From Dryocosmus kuriphilus (taxonomy: Eukaryota > Arthropoda > Insecta > Hymenoptera > Cynipidae): DNA of 64,000 nt. The stretch spans positions 201,624,161 to 201,688,160 of the forward strand of contig CM076192.1 in assembly GCA_038277395.1 (NCBI GenBank), written 5' to 3'. Below are positions 33,201 through 43,496 of the stretch, piece by piece. A model generated the notes under the pieces. That model did no database searches. It saw only the letters and a program-made list of their open reading frames with translations, and was not told the origin of the DNA. The number at the start of each line of letters is the position of its first letter. Positions within the stretch are counted from its first letter, which is position 1. The position numbers and the translations under genes are program-made.

Positions 33201-33690
33201 ATATAAAATTCTCCAAATATCGAAAAAAAACGTTAGACATATGAAGAAATGGATTAGTACAAGGGGGGATGTTTCTCGGACTAATCTCAGTGGCAGACTA
33301 AATAAAATATTCAAATTCAAAGATTAAAAAAAATTTTTTTTTGCATTTTCAAAATTTTTGAATATATCTCGAAAACGGTAACAGTTACGCAGGAAAGGAC
33401 CAAATTTCAGGGTTATACGAAAAGGGTACCTCTGTCACATCCCACTAAGGGAAAATAATAATTACTTGAACTTGTTGTTATTTTTTTCTCTGTAGCTCGG
33501 AGGTCAAAATGCCAATTCTTTCTATGTTTTGAAGAACTCTGTTCGTCTGTTCTGATCCATTATCCTTTCTGTCCTTGTCCGTTATCAAGTGCCACTTTGA
33601 TATCTTACTCCTTAGCCCTTTCCGTATTTTCAAAATAAATTTGGTTTGGCAACTTTATCTTTAATACTTCCGATACCGTTTTCTAGAGTA
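33201..33690. other. Gene-free interval inside the composite insertion
   Basis: AT-rich stretch with TATCTCGAAAACGGTAACAG and nothing resembling a gene. It separates T2 from the candidate LTR. Confidence 0.4.
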
Positions 33691-34315
33691 GATTTTTATT
33701 AGAGAAATAAAACTCTCGTTTACTTGTCGGCAAAGATTGTATTTTATGTCAACTTCCGTCTCCTATTCAGTTCTGTCCTGTCACCGTCGCGAAAACAATA
33801 AGAAGGATGTAGCGGAGAGAACAAACACTCGAAAGACGAGGCCGAATCACGGACGGGACAGCGAAAGCAGCGAAGTGCTTTTCCTTCAATCTTCTTGTCG
33901 GTGCAAAGAAGAATGAAGAGCTGGCTCGAGAGATTTCAGTTTGATCGATCCGAAGGTTCGTATGCTTACGTGAGTAGGGCATTATTGCAAGCATTGATAT
34001 ATGCCATTGGTTGACCGTCGTCAAGGGACAATTTGGAAGTGGGCAATGGAATGGAGGTATGTTGGGAATCTCTGAACTCTTAAAACCTTCCCTAAGGAGA
34101 CATAAAGACACCTTTGACTCATTTTTTCCTGTATCTCTCTCCTTGCTTTTTTCACGAGCAACTCACGCTTAGCATTCAGAAATGAATAATACATAGATAC
34201 ATATCGTAACCGAGCACCTAAGGTGTTGGTTCATTGTACTAGTGTTACCGGATGCTCGGGTTACGAGCTAAAAAAGAAATATTTAATAATTTCCAGGGGG
34301 CTCGTAACAACCCAC
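33690..34315 (-). repeat. Candidate 3' LTR of retroelement 2
   Basis: On the - strand a G-rich run (ACCGGGGTGGGT) that could be a polypurine tract precedes TGTTACGAGCCCCC, a usual LTR start, at 34315. The block holds no gene. The LTR end and the second LTR were not found because the 5' half of the element is missing. Confidence 0.4.
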
Positions 34316-34672
34316 CCCGGTCATTTACTGTCGTCTTCGATAGTGCTTGCAGTGAAGGACCAAACTTTCAGTATTTCTAGATGAGTTCTAAATTTTTTTT
34401 TTGCGCACACTTGCAATTTCCTTACTGCCTCTAGCATTGTTTATTATTTGCTTAATAGCTAACACCTTGAAGAGGAATAAGAGGTACAAGGGCATCATCT
34501 TGCCTTGTTAAAATTTCGGTTGGCTTGTACCGCAAAAGGCCATACACGCAGACTCTACACTGCCCTACACTTTGGATTGGGGTTGGTGAACATCGACGTT
34601 GGTGTGTGCCGCCTCGTACAATGGTTCGCCTTTTTTATGAGACAGGCTCTCAAGCGTGGCCTTTGGTAATTT

Positions 34673-36530
34673 TCACAATTTTCTTCGGTAGCATTTGGAG
34701 GTTAGGGCAGCAATTAACATTGTAGCCGCGATGCTTAAATGCCCTCCAACGAGATACATTATTAAGCCTAGTGCTAAGGATCCTATCCCTTCATATGATC
34801 CATGAACCAGAAATTTAGGAAGTTCCCGGTTCTCTTCGTTGTCTTGTAGAATGACCAATTTTCTTTCAATTTGATCTAAGGATTGATCCGCTCTCAAGTA
34901 CTAGCTTTGTTTTAGTTTTACATTCGCCGGTTTCAGCAAGTACTTTAATATTTGTTGGTGTTGTCTTAGTGTAGGTGATATCTTCCGAAAGTCGATATGT
35001 AACGGAGCTTCATAAGTAAATTCCGTTGGATCTTTTGGTGTGGTAATGTCGGGTAGAATTAGAGAGTCTATTCGTACCATGCATTCTGGCGGTACTCGTA
35101 GCAATCCGGATATTTGGAGGTTGACGAATTCTGGTTTACGTTCTTTGCGAGCTATTACAGTGATAACGACGTCAGTTAGAGTATAAATCTATCCTGCTAA
35201 GGTCTTGACTATTTTTCAGTAGGGTCCCGGGTAAGAGTATAATCGTATATTGCATGTCTGGATCACTTCAAGTGATGGCCGCAATAATAAATCGTTTTCA
35301 CAAGTTTTGAATAAGGCAGATTCATAGATAGGTTGTAATCGCTTGCACAAAAAGGTACTTTTGAGATCCAAACAGTTTTCAAGACCTTCCTTCGTTAATA
35401 GCAGACAGGTACTTTTGGTTTCTTCTATCGGAATATACTCTCTCCTAGGTTGGATATAGGCTCTTCCAGTCCCGTTTTCTAAAAAGGTGTTGAGGTACCA
35501 GTACGGGATGCATTTGGTGCAATGTATATTCCTTTTTGTCTAGAAGGGGAATATCCAGAATAATTTTTAGTTTCTCTCTGGTGGTTGATATTGTGGCAGG
35601 AGCAACCAGGATTGGATTGTTCAAACTAATTGTTGGCCCAGGTGGCGGAAACATGACCTTGGGTGCATGTTCTTGTATGGCTCTTGGAATCGGTTTCAAT
35701 TGTCCAGATGTAAGTAGCATCGTGTGTAATCTTTCTTGCCAAGCTAAATGAATGGTGTTTAATAGTTGGTCCGCCGCACGAATGCAGTCATCTAAACCAG
35801 TTTCCATCGAAGTCAGGGTTTTCGTCAGCATCTGTTGTTATTCTATATGGCTGCTAGTTTTGTGGATTGTAGTGACCTTGTCAATCAAAATTTTAAGTTG
35901 TTGTTGTTGGTGCCTGCCTTTAACTTACGCGTGGGCGTGAAGTTTCTCTATTTCTGCTCTAACGATGTGAATTGTTGTCCTAGAAGGTTAGTCAAATTTC
36001 GTTGATTAACTTTCAGATGCTGCATTTCCTCATCGGTTTGCTGACGCTAGGCATCGGCCATCGGTCCTGTTTTGGGATGTAAGAATTCCCCTATCAGTTC
36101 GTGGAACACAGTTAATCGGCACGGTCGATTTCGTGTCCTAAATGGCAAGATCTCTTGAGTAGGATCTTGAGATTACAGTCTTAATTTTCCATTTGTGTAA
36201 ATATTTTCTGTTGCAGGTGCTTCGCGTGAGTAAATTTTTCCCTTATATTTTGACCCTCCAAATACTCCTTACAGAGTGTCTGCATCTGAGTCGGCATTCT
36301 GATGTCATCTGGTCCATCCCTTTGGTGAACTTCTGCAAAAATTCCGAGTAAGGGTGTATATCCAGGAAAGTAGTCACCATCCAGACGCTCGCTGGTCGAG
36401 ATATCCTTTTGATGCGTCCAAAATACATTCCAGCACTAGTTTTGAATGGCTCGTCCCAGTATGACAGACCATGTTGTTGCCATGTGGGCTCAAACAGGAT
36501 TAGAAATGTTGTCACTCTTAAACAAGACAT
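34673..36530 (-). pseudogene. Errantivirus-type Env glycoprotein, broken, retroelement 2
   Basis: The frames 36243-36530, 35445-35831, 34901-35104 and 34673-34897 lie between integrase and the candidate LTR. Each has a counterpart in order in the Env of retroelement 3: a tyrosine-containing MYFGRIKRI-like start, a middle region, and a C-terminal hydrophobic stretch (SLALGLIMYLVGGHLSIAAT) that is the likely membrane anchor. Many frame breaks exist. Env of this class is related to baculovirus fusion proteins. It is listed as a dead remnant. Confidence 0.55.
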
Positions 36531-36866
36531 GACAGAATTCTGTAACAGTGTTTACTATAAGTCTTTAAGTACAAGGTTTACAAATTTTTTTTTGCGTAAA
36601 TTAATCCTATACTTCAGATACGTAGATTCACAGTTTCTTCTTGGAATATATTACTGTAATAATTTTTCGTAGCTCACGGTGCTGTTTCCTAGATCAGTGA
36701 CGTCGATCCTAGCAGAAAGCGCGCGAAAGCTTATCCGCGTGCTTTGTACGACGCATACCATTTTCTGATTCTAAAACTATATTATTGTTTTCGGTGAAAC
36801 GGCCAATTTCATAGGTACCGGTCCTTCGCTTATCGAACATATTTTGTCCCGCACCCTTACAGAACA

Positions 36867-37832
36867 CTACTTTTCACCTACTTTCGGGTTTAATGGTCGC
36901 GCCTTCTTATCATACTGTTCTTTTGAACGCTGTTTTGTCTTGATCATATTTGTCGCGGCGATCTTTCGTATCTCCTGTTGTTTAGTGATCAAATTCTTCG
37001 GATACGACCTGCAGGTTTCGAGACGCCCTTCGGATGGGAAGGCACACAGAGAACGTGCGATTCGGCCGTAAGCCAATTAGTATGGTGCAAAGATTGTCGC
37101 CTCATGCACCGCGGTGCTGCAGGCGAACATAGCAAATGGTACTAACCGGTCCCAGTCATCGTAATCAGTGGCTTAATTTTTAATGTAGTTTATTAAAACT
37201 ATGTGGCTACGCTCTAGCGAGCCGTTTGTTTGTGGGCGGTAACCAGAAGTCGCTAGTTGCTTTATGCTGAAAATCTTTTCAAGATTCCTCATCAAACTAC
37301 TGATGAAACTCCAATCGCGTGCAGTCAAAGCGCAACGCGGAGGCGCTGCTACTCCATGAGCTATGGTGGTTGTATTCAAACCTGGAATTGCCACTGCAAG
37401 ACAAAATTTGCTAAAATTGTCCTGCATTTTCAAAATGTGCCGAATTTCACTTGGAGTGATTGAAAACTTGCCCGCGGTGTCCAGTGATACCTTATCAAAA
37501 ACTCCTAACGGCATGTCGTTTATAACCATCGGTTCCAGCGATCGTGGTCTGAAAGATTTATTTTCTAAACAACTCTTACGCCCTCGGTGGTACTGGGTGT
37601 TATCGGTACGCATGCCCGTCCAGGTGAAGCGCTCCCTGATCCGCCTATACATCTTCGTGACACCTTTATGCCTACCCATAAGGCTCTCGTGGTATTCAGC
37701 AATTATTTTACTGCGCATTTGCTCAGGGGGGACTTCCAGTTTTCCGTGACACAGTGTGAATTTAATTTCACCACCCCGGAATAGATCGCTCAGAAATTCT
37801 TCCATTTTCTTTTGGAACAGTGGTCCTACCAA
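36867..37832 (-). pseudogene. Integrase of retroelement 2
   Basis: The long frame 37173-37832 has a zinc-binding region with H-H spacing (AEYHESLMGRHKGVTKMY) and then only one clear Cys (SCLENK). The catalytic core follows with VSLDTAGKF (first Asp) and TNGSLERSH (Glu). The second Asp, usually in LTDRG, is in a damaged stretch (LTARDWSF). A second frame at 36867-37076 holds a basic segment (KTKQRSKEQYDKKARPLNPK) characteristic of the C-terminal end. The domain inserts cDNA into the host chromosome when intact. Confidence 0.85.
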
Positions 37833-38985
37833 ACCACTAAAACTTGCCGTTCGACAGGTTTTGCAATGGTCAAGGTTTGGTGCAAGGTGGAGGTTAGATA
37901 GACCCAGGCTGACTCCTTTCCAATTAGTGTCATCGAAATGATTTCGTTTGCATTACTATGGAATAAACGCTGTGTCTTCCTCGAGGCGTTACCAGTACTT
38001 GACCCAACTGGGGTTGTTTGTCCTTGAGTTCTTGAACATTTAGGCACTGAGTCGCTACCAATAATTTGAAGATAGGGTTAGTTGGCTTGCAATCTTCCGA
38101 GATAAAATGAGCTTAATTATCTCTGCGATGGGTCAGTGGTTCGTTCCGTTGATGGACTACCACAGTCCAAGCCGATTCTAACTATCTGGTTTGGCTCTTT
38201 CTCTTTCCTCTGAAGGATTTTCTTCTGTAACTGGCGATAATGAGTCTATGTAACGCAATTCTACATTGATTAATTGCGATTGGATGGGAAACGTCTGAGA
38301 TAATTTCGAACAACTTCCTAAGTCATTTGACTCTTGGAGTGGACGCGGTCGAATTGTTACTCTATCTCGAGCTGGACCTTCGCAACACTTTGTTCCATGT
38401 CTTTGAAGGAAGGATCAGATTTGGTCGTCGTGGTAGCAGTCCTTAAATTAGCCGAAAAAAAGGATCTTCGTGGGGGTTGTAGCCTAACAATAGGGGAATC
38501 ATTTATATCATATATACACTTACAGCGGACGTTACTTCTCCTGACCCTTCCATTCAGTTCAGTTGTAGCCTGAACTTGTAGGAGGGGAAGTTCCTTTTTG
38601 CTTTTTTTTGATTCGCTTCTAACCACTTTAGTCGGAGTTTGAATTTCTTCAATGTGCTGCTAAAGACTTTTAGAAAATTATCTATTCTGTTAGAGAATTC
38701 GTCATCGTCAAACTCTCCACAGGGATCGATGGCGTCTAGATATTGTATAACCTCGGGGTCGTCTTCCTCAGAAACTGCAGTAGGGGGCAGATAACTATCG
38801 CAGTACCAAGATCGTTGCGCGTTTATAGTATCATCCTTTATAGCCGAATTACAGTCCCTCCCATTATTTTCATCACTTTCTTTACTTTCTCCAGGGGGAG
38901 GGCTAACGTCTACTACGTAGGCCTGCGAGGTAAGGTCCTCGTTTAAAACGATGCCTTCGTGGAATTGCCCCTGGACAGATTCCAA
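37833..38985 (-). pseudogene. Linker between RNase H and integrase, retroelement 2
   Basis: Frame 38554-38985 is an acidic, low-complexity stretch (ESKESDENNGRD, SEEDDPEVIQYLD, EFDDDEFSN) followed by a basic KKFKLRLKWLEANQKKAKR segment. More broken frames follow to 37840. In ordinary gypsy elements RNase H leads quickly into integrase, so this roughly 1.1-kb spacer is an addition. The same position in retroelement 3 has a comparable acidic spacer. Confidence 0.5.
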
Positions 38986-38999
38986 GTCTGGGCCAGGCC

Positions 39000-39320
39000 T
39001 TTATGTTCTTGCTCTAGCTAGGCGAACAGCCATTTCATTACCTAATATACACTTGTGGCTAGGACCATGTGCCCACTAGACGTTTAAGGGACAGATAGCT
39101 ATCTACAGTTTTCCGAATTTCTTTTTATTGATAACAGGTGTTCCCTCCGCTGCTTTCCAACCATTCTCTTCCCATTTGGAAACCCATTTACAAGCGCTGT
39201 CTATCAGGATATGGGATGCGATATGGAAACATGGGTTTTTGATCCCAACTTCATGGTCGTTCAGCTTCAAGGCCGTTTGTCGGCCTTGGGCATTTCTGAC
39301 GCATTTCTTTTTTGTAACCT
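39000..39320 (-). pseudogene. RNase HI-type domain of retroelement 2, degenerate
   Basis: The - strand translation shows LIDSACKWVSKWEENGWKAA and then GNEMAVRLARAR, matching the central and final parts of the RNase HI fold, including the W-x-x-NGW signature. The catalytic Asp of the family TDSK-like motif is replaced (CFHIASHIL), and the last Asp position reads Val. The domain is truncated at its start. Confidence 0.6.
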
Positions 39321-40009
39321 TGAAGCGACGCGATGGCGCTTCGATTTAGATTCCAGCCTCGTGCAGTCTTAACGAAAAGCAGATAAGATTCAACTGGATC
39401 TGCCGAGAGGTGAGACTTTCGCGACCTTCCTCGAGTATTGATTTTTAATGTCGTAGGCTGAAACTTGGAAGTACGGTTTTTCGATACCATGGTTAAAACC
39501 CCTGGCTCCAAGGAGGATACAGTTGGGGTATTCAATATTCAAGGCGCGGGAGTAGCTGGTTTCGTCTGAGCTGACCGCCTACCTCCAGTGACTCTGTCCG
39601 ATAAGGACCTTTGCGTCCTTGGAAGCGCTTTGGACGCGGGTAATTGGTAATACCTTTTGGGATATATCATGGATGAATGAGGCTCGTGCAGTATTGTGTT
39701 CTTTTTCGGATCGATCGAACACTTTATAAGAGAGAGAAAACAAGGGTCTCATACGTTTTTTTCCGGTTTACACAAATTTCACCCACGGAATGTCCTTCCT
39801 TAAAATAAGAGCGATGGATTTTCGGCACTTGGATGGTTTGAATTTCACACTCTACTTTGAAACATCGATGGGTAGAAGTTTTCAATATATTGCGTCATCA
39901 TGCGTGTTAATACCTGTCGATGCGTGTCGAATCGTGTCTAGAATCTGGGAGTCCCCCAGTAACAACATAATAAGTCACCTGCAGTATTCGTAGGAGAGAG
40001 AGAGAATTA
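39321..40009. other. Interval between retroelement 2 and T3
   Basis: No domain recognised. Bases 39790-40009 form the part of T3 that matches the inverse of 30170-30380, including CTACTTTGAAACATCGATGG and the GA tract at 39995. Confidence 0.4.
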
Positions 40010-40311
40010 TTGAGACATAAATTGCAATACATAATCATTGCATACCCCAGATTCCAACCTTACCGAAAGTTGGTAACAGACTGCACGTTTCAGACTGACC
40101 CAGATTCCTGACGATAATATCGGCTGTTAGTGGCGACATCTGTCGTCGTATCATTTAGCATGGAACAGAATCCTACCTTAACAAATAAGGGTAACACCGA
40201 CTGTCGATAGCTTATCATGGACATATACCACTGAGGGAGTAATGGCGCCATTTGTCGGCGGCAGTGCGAAGCATGTAGTGGTGATCCCGAACCCGCCTGG
40301 CTGTACTACTA
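39790..40311 (-). repeat. Right inverted repeat T3
   Basis: The outer part 40190-40311 is the inverse of T2. The inner part 39790-40010 is the inverse of the second half of T1. T3 therefore shares sequence with both other blocks, which suggests one element family with long terminal repeats. Confidence 0.7.
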
Positions 40312-40315
40312 TGCA

Positions 40316-41293
40316 AACGTTCTTCGTGTGAAGGATGATGATGTTTTTGTGAATGAGAGATATGGTCAAGGAGAAGAAAAGGAACTTCTGTAAAACTTCC
40401 AGGAAACTTTAATTTTCACTACGCTTTGATTAAGGACCTATCGCGATTGGTTTCTCGTCAACTGTCAAAAAATCACAAAAAAGGCTCATTTATGACTGGT
40501 GCATGCACTGCTTTTTTAAAATCGAAAAACTAGAAGCACACATGGAAAATTATGTGAAACGAAATTACTGCAGGGTGGTGCTTCCAGAACCCGAGAGGAA
40601 TATTTTTGAATTCAGGAACTTTAAGAATCTAGAGCGAGCTCCTTTCATCATATAGGCGGATTGCGAGACCCTCTTAATACCTGTGAATGATGAATGAGCA
40701 GGAGGAACCACAAATCCTGAAGTTTTCGGTGGACAAGACGTTTTCAATATTTGCTTCCTTTTCAAGTACAGTTATAATAATAAGCTGTTCTACAACGAGC
40801 CATGTCCGTACGAGGTGGAACCAGCAAAGTGGTTTGCATAGCAGTTTCTTAGGATTGCGCAGGAATGTGACAATATTTTGGCATTTGCAGTTCCAATCCA
40901 GAAATTGACATTTGAGGAACAAGAGACCTTTATAGGTGACAAAGCTTGCCACCTTTGTCAGAAGGCCCTTCACCTGCAAAGAAGAAGATGCATGACCACT
41001 GCCACTAGAAAGGTAAGAATCGTTGTCCTATGTATGAGCATTGCAACTTATCATATCAGGACTACCAGATTAAATTTGGATTCATCGATTCATTCAGATT
41101 TATGTCCTCTTGCCTGGAAAAGCCAACGTCACACTTCACTCAGTACAAAATTATCAATGCTGTGTTTACTGGTGTTGAACGAGGAAAAATTGAGCTCCTC
41201 ACAAGGAAGCGTTTTCCTCCCTATGAATACCTTGGCTCGAGGGACCGACTCAATGAAATGCAGCTTCCACCAAAAGACAAGTTCTACAGCCGC
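40316..41293 (+). pseudogene. Middle part of DNA polymerase B relic 1: zinc finger and exonuclease region
   Basis: After the composite insertion the frames show FHYALIKDLSRLVSRQ, a C-H-type finger segment, and at about 40600 FKNLERAPFIIYADCETLL, whose D-x-E is the first exonuclease motif of family B polymerases. A second segment (40878-41290) has KLTFEEQETFIGDKACHLC and then the KFGFIDSFRFMSSCL and GSRDRLNEMQLPPKDKFYS stretch typical of this PolB group. Stops and shifts are frequent. No palm motifs follow on this strand because a palindromic element begins at 41294. Confidence 0.7.
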
Positions 41294-41404
41294 TTGGTTT
41301 TTGGGTATGCCTTGAGTCACAGCGAATATTCCTCTTGTCCAGTTGGGAGATGTATCCTTTAATTTACTTTCATAATAATTTACGTATAGAGTTTATTACA
41401 TAAC

Positions 41405-41465
<61 letters not shown>

Positions 41466-42557
41466 AGATGGCGATTGCGCAGGCGCATAGTGATTGTCAC
41501 ATGAAGCATAACCTCTAATCTTGAAACAAAAAACCGGGTCGCCATATTTTATAACGTAGATGGCGTTAGTATAGCTTTAAGAGCTCTGCACCTCCGTCGT
41601 AAGACGGGAGAATTTCTATACCATTTTTCCTGTTTCAACATGACTGATATTTCATAATTAGAATTTGCGCAATCAAATCATATTATTCTCCCAGTTCCAA
41701 CTCTAAAAATATTCTCTAAAATTTTAAACTCACACCATCACACCATCAAAATCACCATCAAAATCACAATATCAAATCATACCATCAAATCACACCATTT
41801 TCCCTGTTCCATCCCTAAAAACGTTTCCGAAAATTTAAAAATTGCAACTTGTTCAATCAAATTGTATCATTTTCACTGTTCGAACTCTAAGAACGTTCTC
41901 CAGAAATTTATTTTCCCCCTTTCCAGCTAATCAAACTGAGGACAGTTTTCCCCCATTTCCAGCTGAGAAAACTGGGACAATATTTTCCCCCATTTTCGAT
42001 TGATAAAACTGAGGACAACGCAGGTGAGGACTATGAGCCTACACATAGTGCTCGTCGAGCTCATACTGCTCAGCTTTATCTGCTGGAAAGGAGGGAAGCT
42101 ATTGTCCTGAGTTTTCTCAGCTGAAAATTGGAAAATGTTTTCCTCAGTTTTATTAGCTGGAAAAGGGAAAAATAAATTTTGGGAAACTTTCTTGGAGTTG
42201 GAACATGGAGAATAATGTCGTTTAATTGCTCAAATTTGTAATTTTGAAATTTGGGGGAACTTTGGAAGGGCAAAAGGGGTATGAAAGCTCACCCGTTTTC
42301 CCGACTAAATTGCGGAAACATTACAGCTATACAGGCGGTATCTACTTAATAAAGTACGGAGAAACGGATTTTTGTTTAAAGATTAGAGCTCATTTTTCAT
42401 GTGACAGTAGCTTTGCGCTTGAGCAATCGCCATCTTTCTATGTATATGGCTTTATGTAATAAACTCTAGACGTAAATTATTATGAAGTTAAATTGAAGGA
42501 TACATCTCCCAACTGGATCAGAGAGATATTCACTGTGACTCAAGTCATACCCAAAAA
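41294..42557. mobile_element. 1.26-kb palindromic foldback element with candidate 9-bp target duplication
   Basis: Left arm TTTTTGGGTATGCCTTGAG (41298) is mirrored by CTCAAGTCATACCCAAAAA ending at 42557. The mirror symmetry continues through the TA tract, the GATGGCGATTGC/GCAATCGCCATC pair, and TTATTCTC and AGCTGAGAAAACTG phrases to a centre near 42045. TACAGCCGC (41285-41293) and TACAGCGGC (42558-42566) flank it, 8 of 9 identical. A 9-bp duplication with long arms recalls Mutator-like foldback elements. No transposase is encoded. Confidence 0.65.
41409..41462. repeat. (TA)n microsatellite in the left palindrome arm
   Basis: About 26 TA units; the right arm has only CATATACATAG at the mirrored place, so the tract expanded after the arms formed. 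Confidence 0.95.
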
Positions 42558-42566
42558 TACAGCGGC

Positions 42567-42740
42567 GTAAAGCACAAGGACTATTAAAAGCAAACTATTG
42601 CTGGCGTATTCTATGAACGGAAACTTTTCAAAGAATGGCATCCAGACGCATACCTTGCGGAAATAGGTTATCAAGAAACGTGTCAATAATGTGTATGTAC
42701 TCGTTAAGTGGTTAGGCTTGACAGATCAGATATCTAATCA
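42567..42740 (+). pseudogene. C-terminal tail of a Polinton-type integrase with chromodomain-like end
   Basis: The frame contains KQTIAGVFYERKLFKEWHP, like the I-x-G-x-FYE-x-EL segment that ends the SH3-like part of these integrases, and after a frame shift VNNVYVLVKWLGL, like the start of a chromodomain (V-x-VKW-x-G). A stop precedes the first segment. Integrase next to PolB is the Polinton/Maverick combination, which supports the element class. The fragment is short and the call rests on these phrases. Confidence 0.45.
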
Positions 42741-42870
42741 ATTTTGTGCCATGTTGAGTCAACTCTGTGCAATGCTGAACCAACTGTGGATCAATGTTGA
42801 ACCAACGTTGAACCAAAGGTGAACCAACGATGAGCCAATATTAAACCAATTTTGAAACAATTATCTGGTT
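42741..42870. repeat. Short tandem repeats of about 12-13 bp (GTTGAACCAAC type)
   Basis: AATGTTGAACCAACGTTGAA and related phrases repeat with drift for about 110 bases. No coding. Confidence 0.7.
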
Positions 42871-43155
42871 CAATGTACACATTATATGCTTGTACTAACT
42901 AGATATTAGGATTTGATGAATAAAAAAGCAACTCATATGCATCTTTTATCTTATTCAATACATCACCCTTATAGACCCTATTTGTAATATAAAAAAATTT
43001 CATAACTTGATATAACGGGCGATTATCACTACATTCACCTTAATGCAGGTGATACCCATGTGCGTTTAAAAGAGGCGAAAGAAACAATCTACAGTGACTG
43101 ATCTCAAATAAGGCACGCTGAAATGTCATATTTCTTCATTCACCTCAAGGCTTTA

Positions 43156-43335
<180 letters not shown>

Positions 43336-43496
43336 CTATTAACAAAAGTCGAAAGTAACAATTTACAAAGGCTCATGCGGTATTGTTGCGCCACAGATTC
43401 ATGTTTCTACATTCAACTCAGTGCTGTACAATAATAATAACCTATTTACAAAGGGGCTGCCGATGTGAGGTTAAGGTGATTTCGCAGTAACTAATT

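Larger units (their letters stand above)
33690..39320 (-). mobile_element. 5'-truncated env-bearing Ty3/gypsy retroelement 2
   Basis: Read on the - strand from 39320 the order is RNase HI-type domain, acidic linker, integrase, Env and candidate LTR. This equals the downstream order in retroelement 3 at 55320-64000, but sequence similarity is only partial, so these are related families and not recent copies. RT, protease and gag are absent. Confidence 0.75.
32888..40311. mobile_element. 7.4-kb composite insertion bounded by inverted repeats T2 and T3
   Basis: GGTTCGGGATCACCAC starts the left arm near 32903, and its inverse GTGGTGATCCCGAACC ends the right arm near 40295. PolB-like coding runs up to the left arm and continues after the right arm, so the segment looks inserted. 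Inside is a 5'-truncated env-bearing retroelement on the - strand, suggesting at least two successive insertions. A clean target duplication was not identified. Confidence 0.6.

Noticed and set aside
33767..34111. 114-aa - strand frame
   Set aside because: It lies inside the candidate LTR of retroelement 2 and shows no family features.
37257..37784. Several + strand frames of 65-128 aa
   Set aside because: They are antisense shadows of the integrase of retroelement 2.
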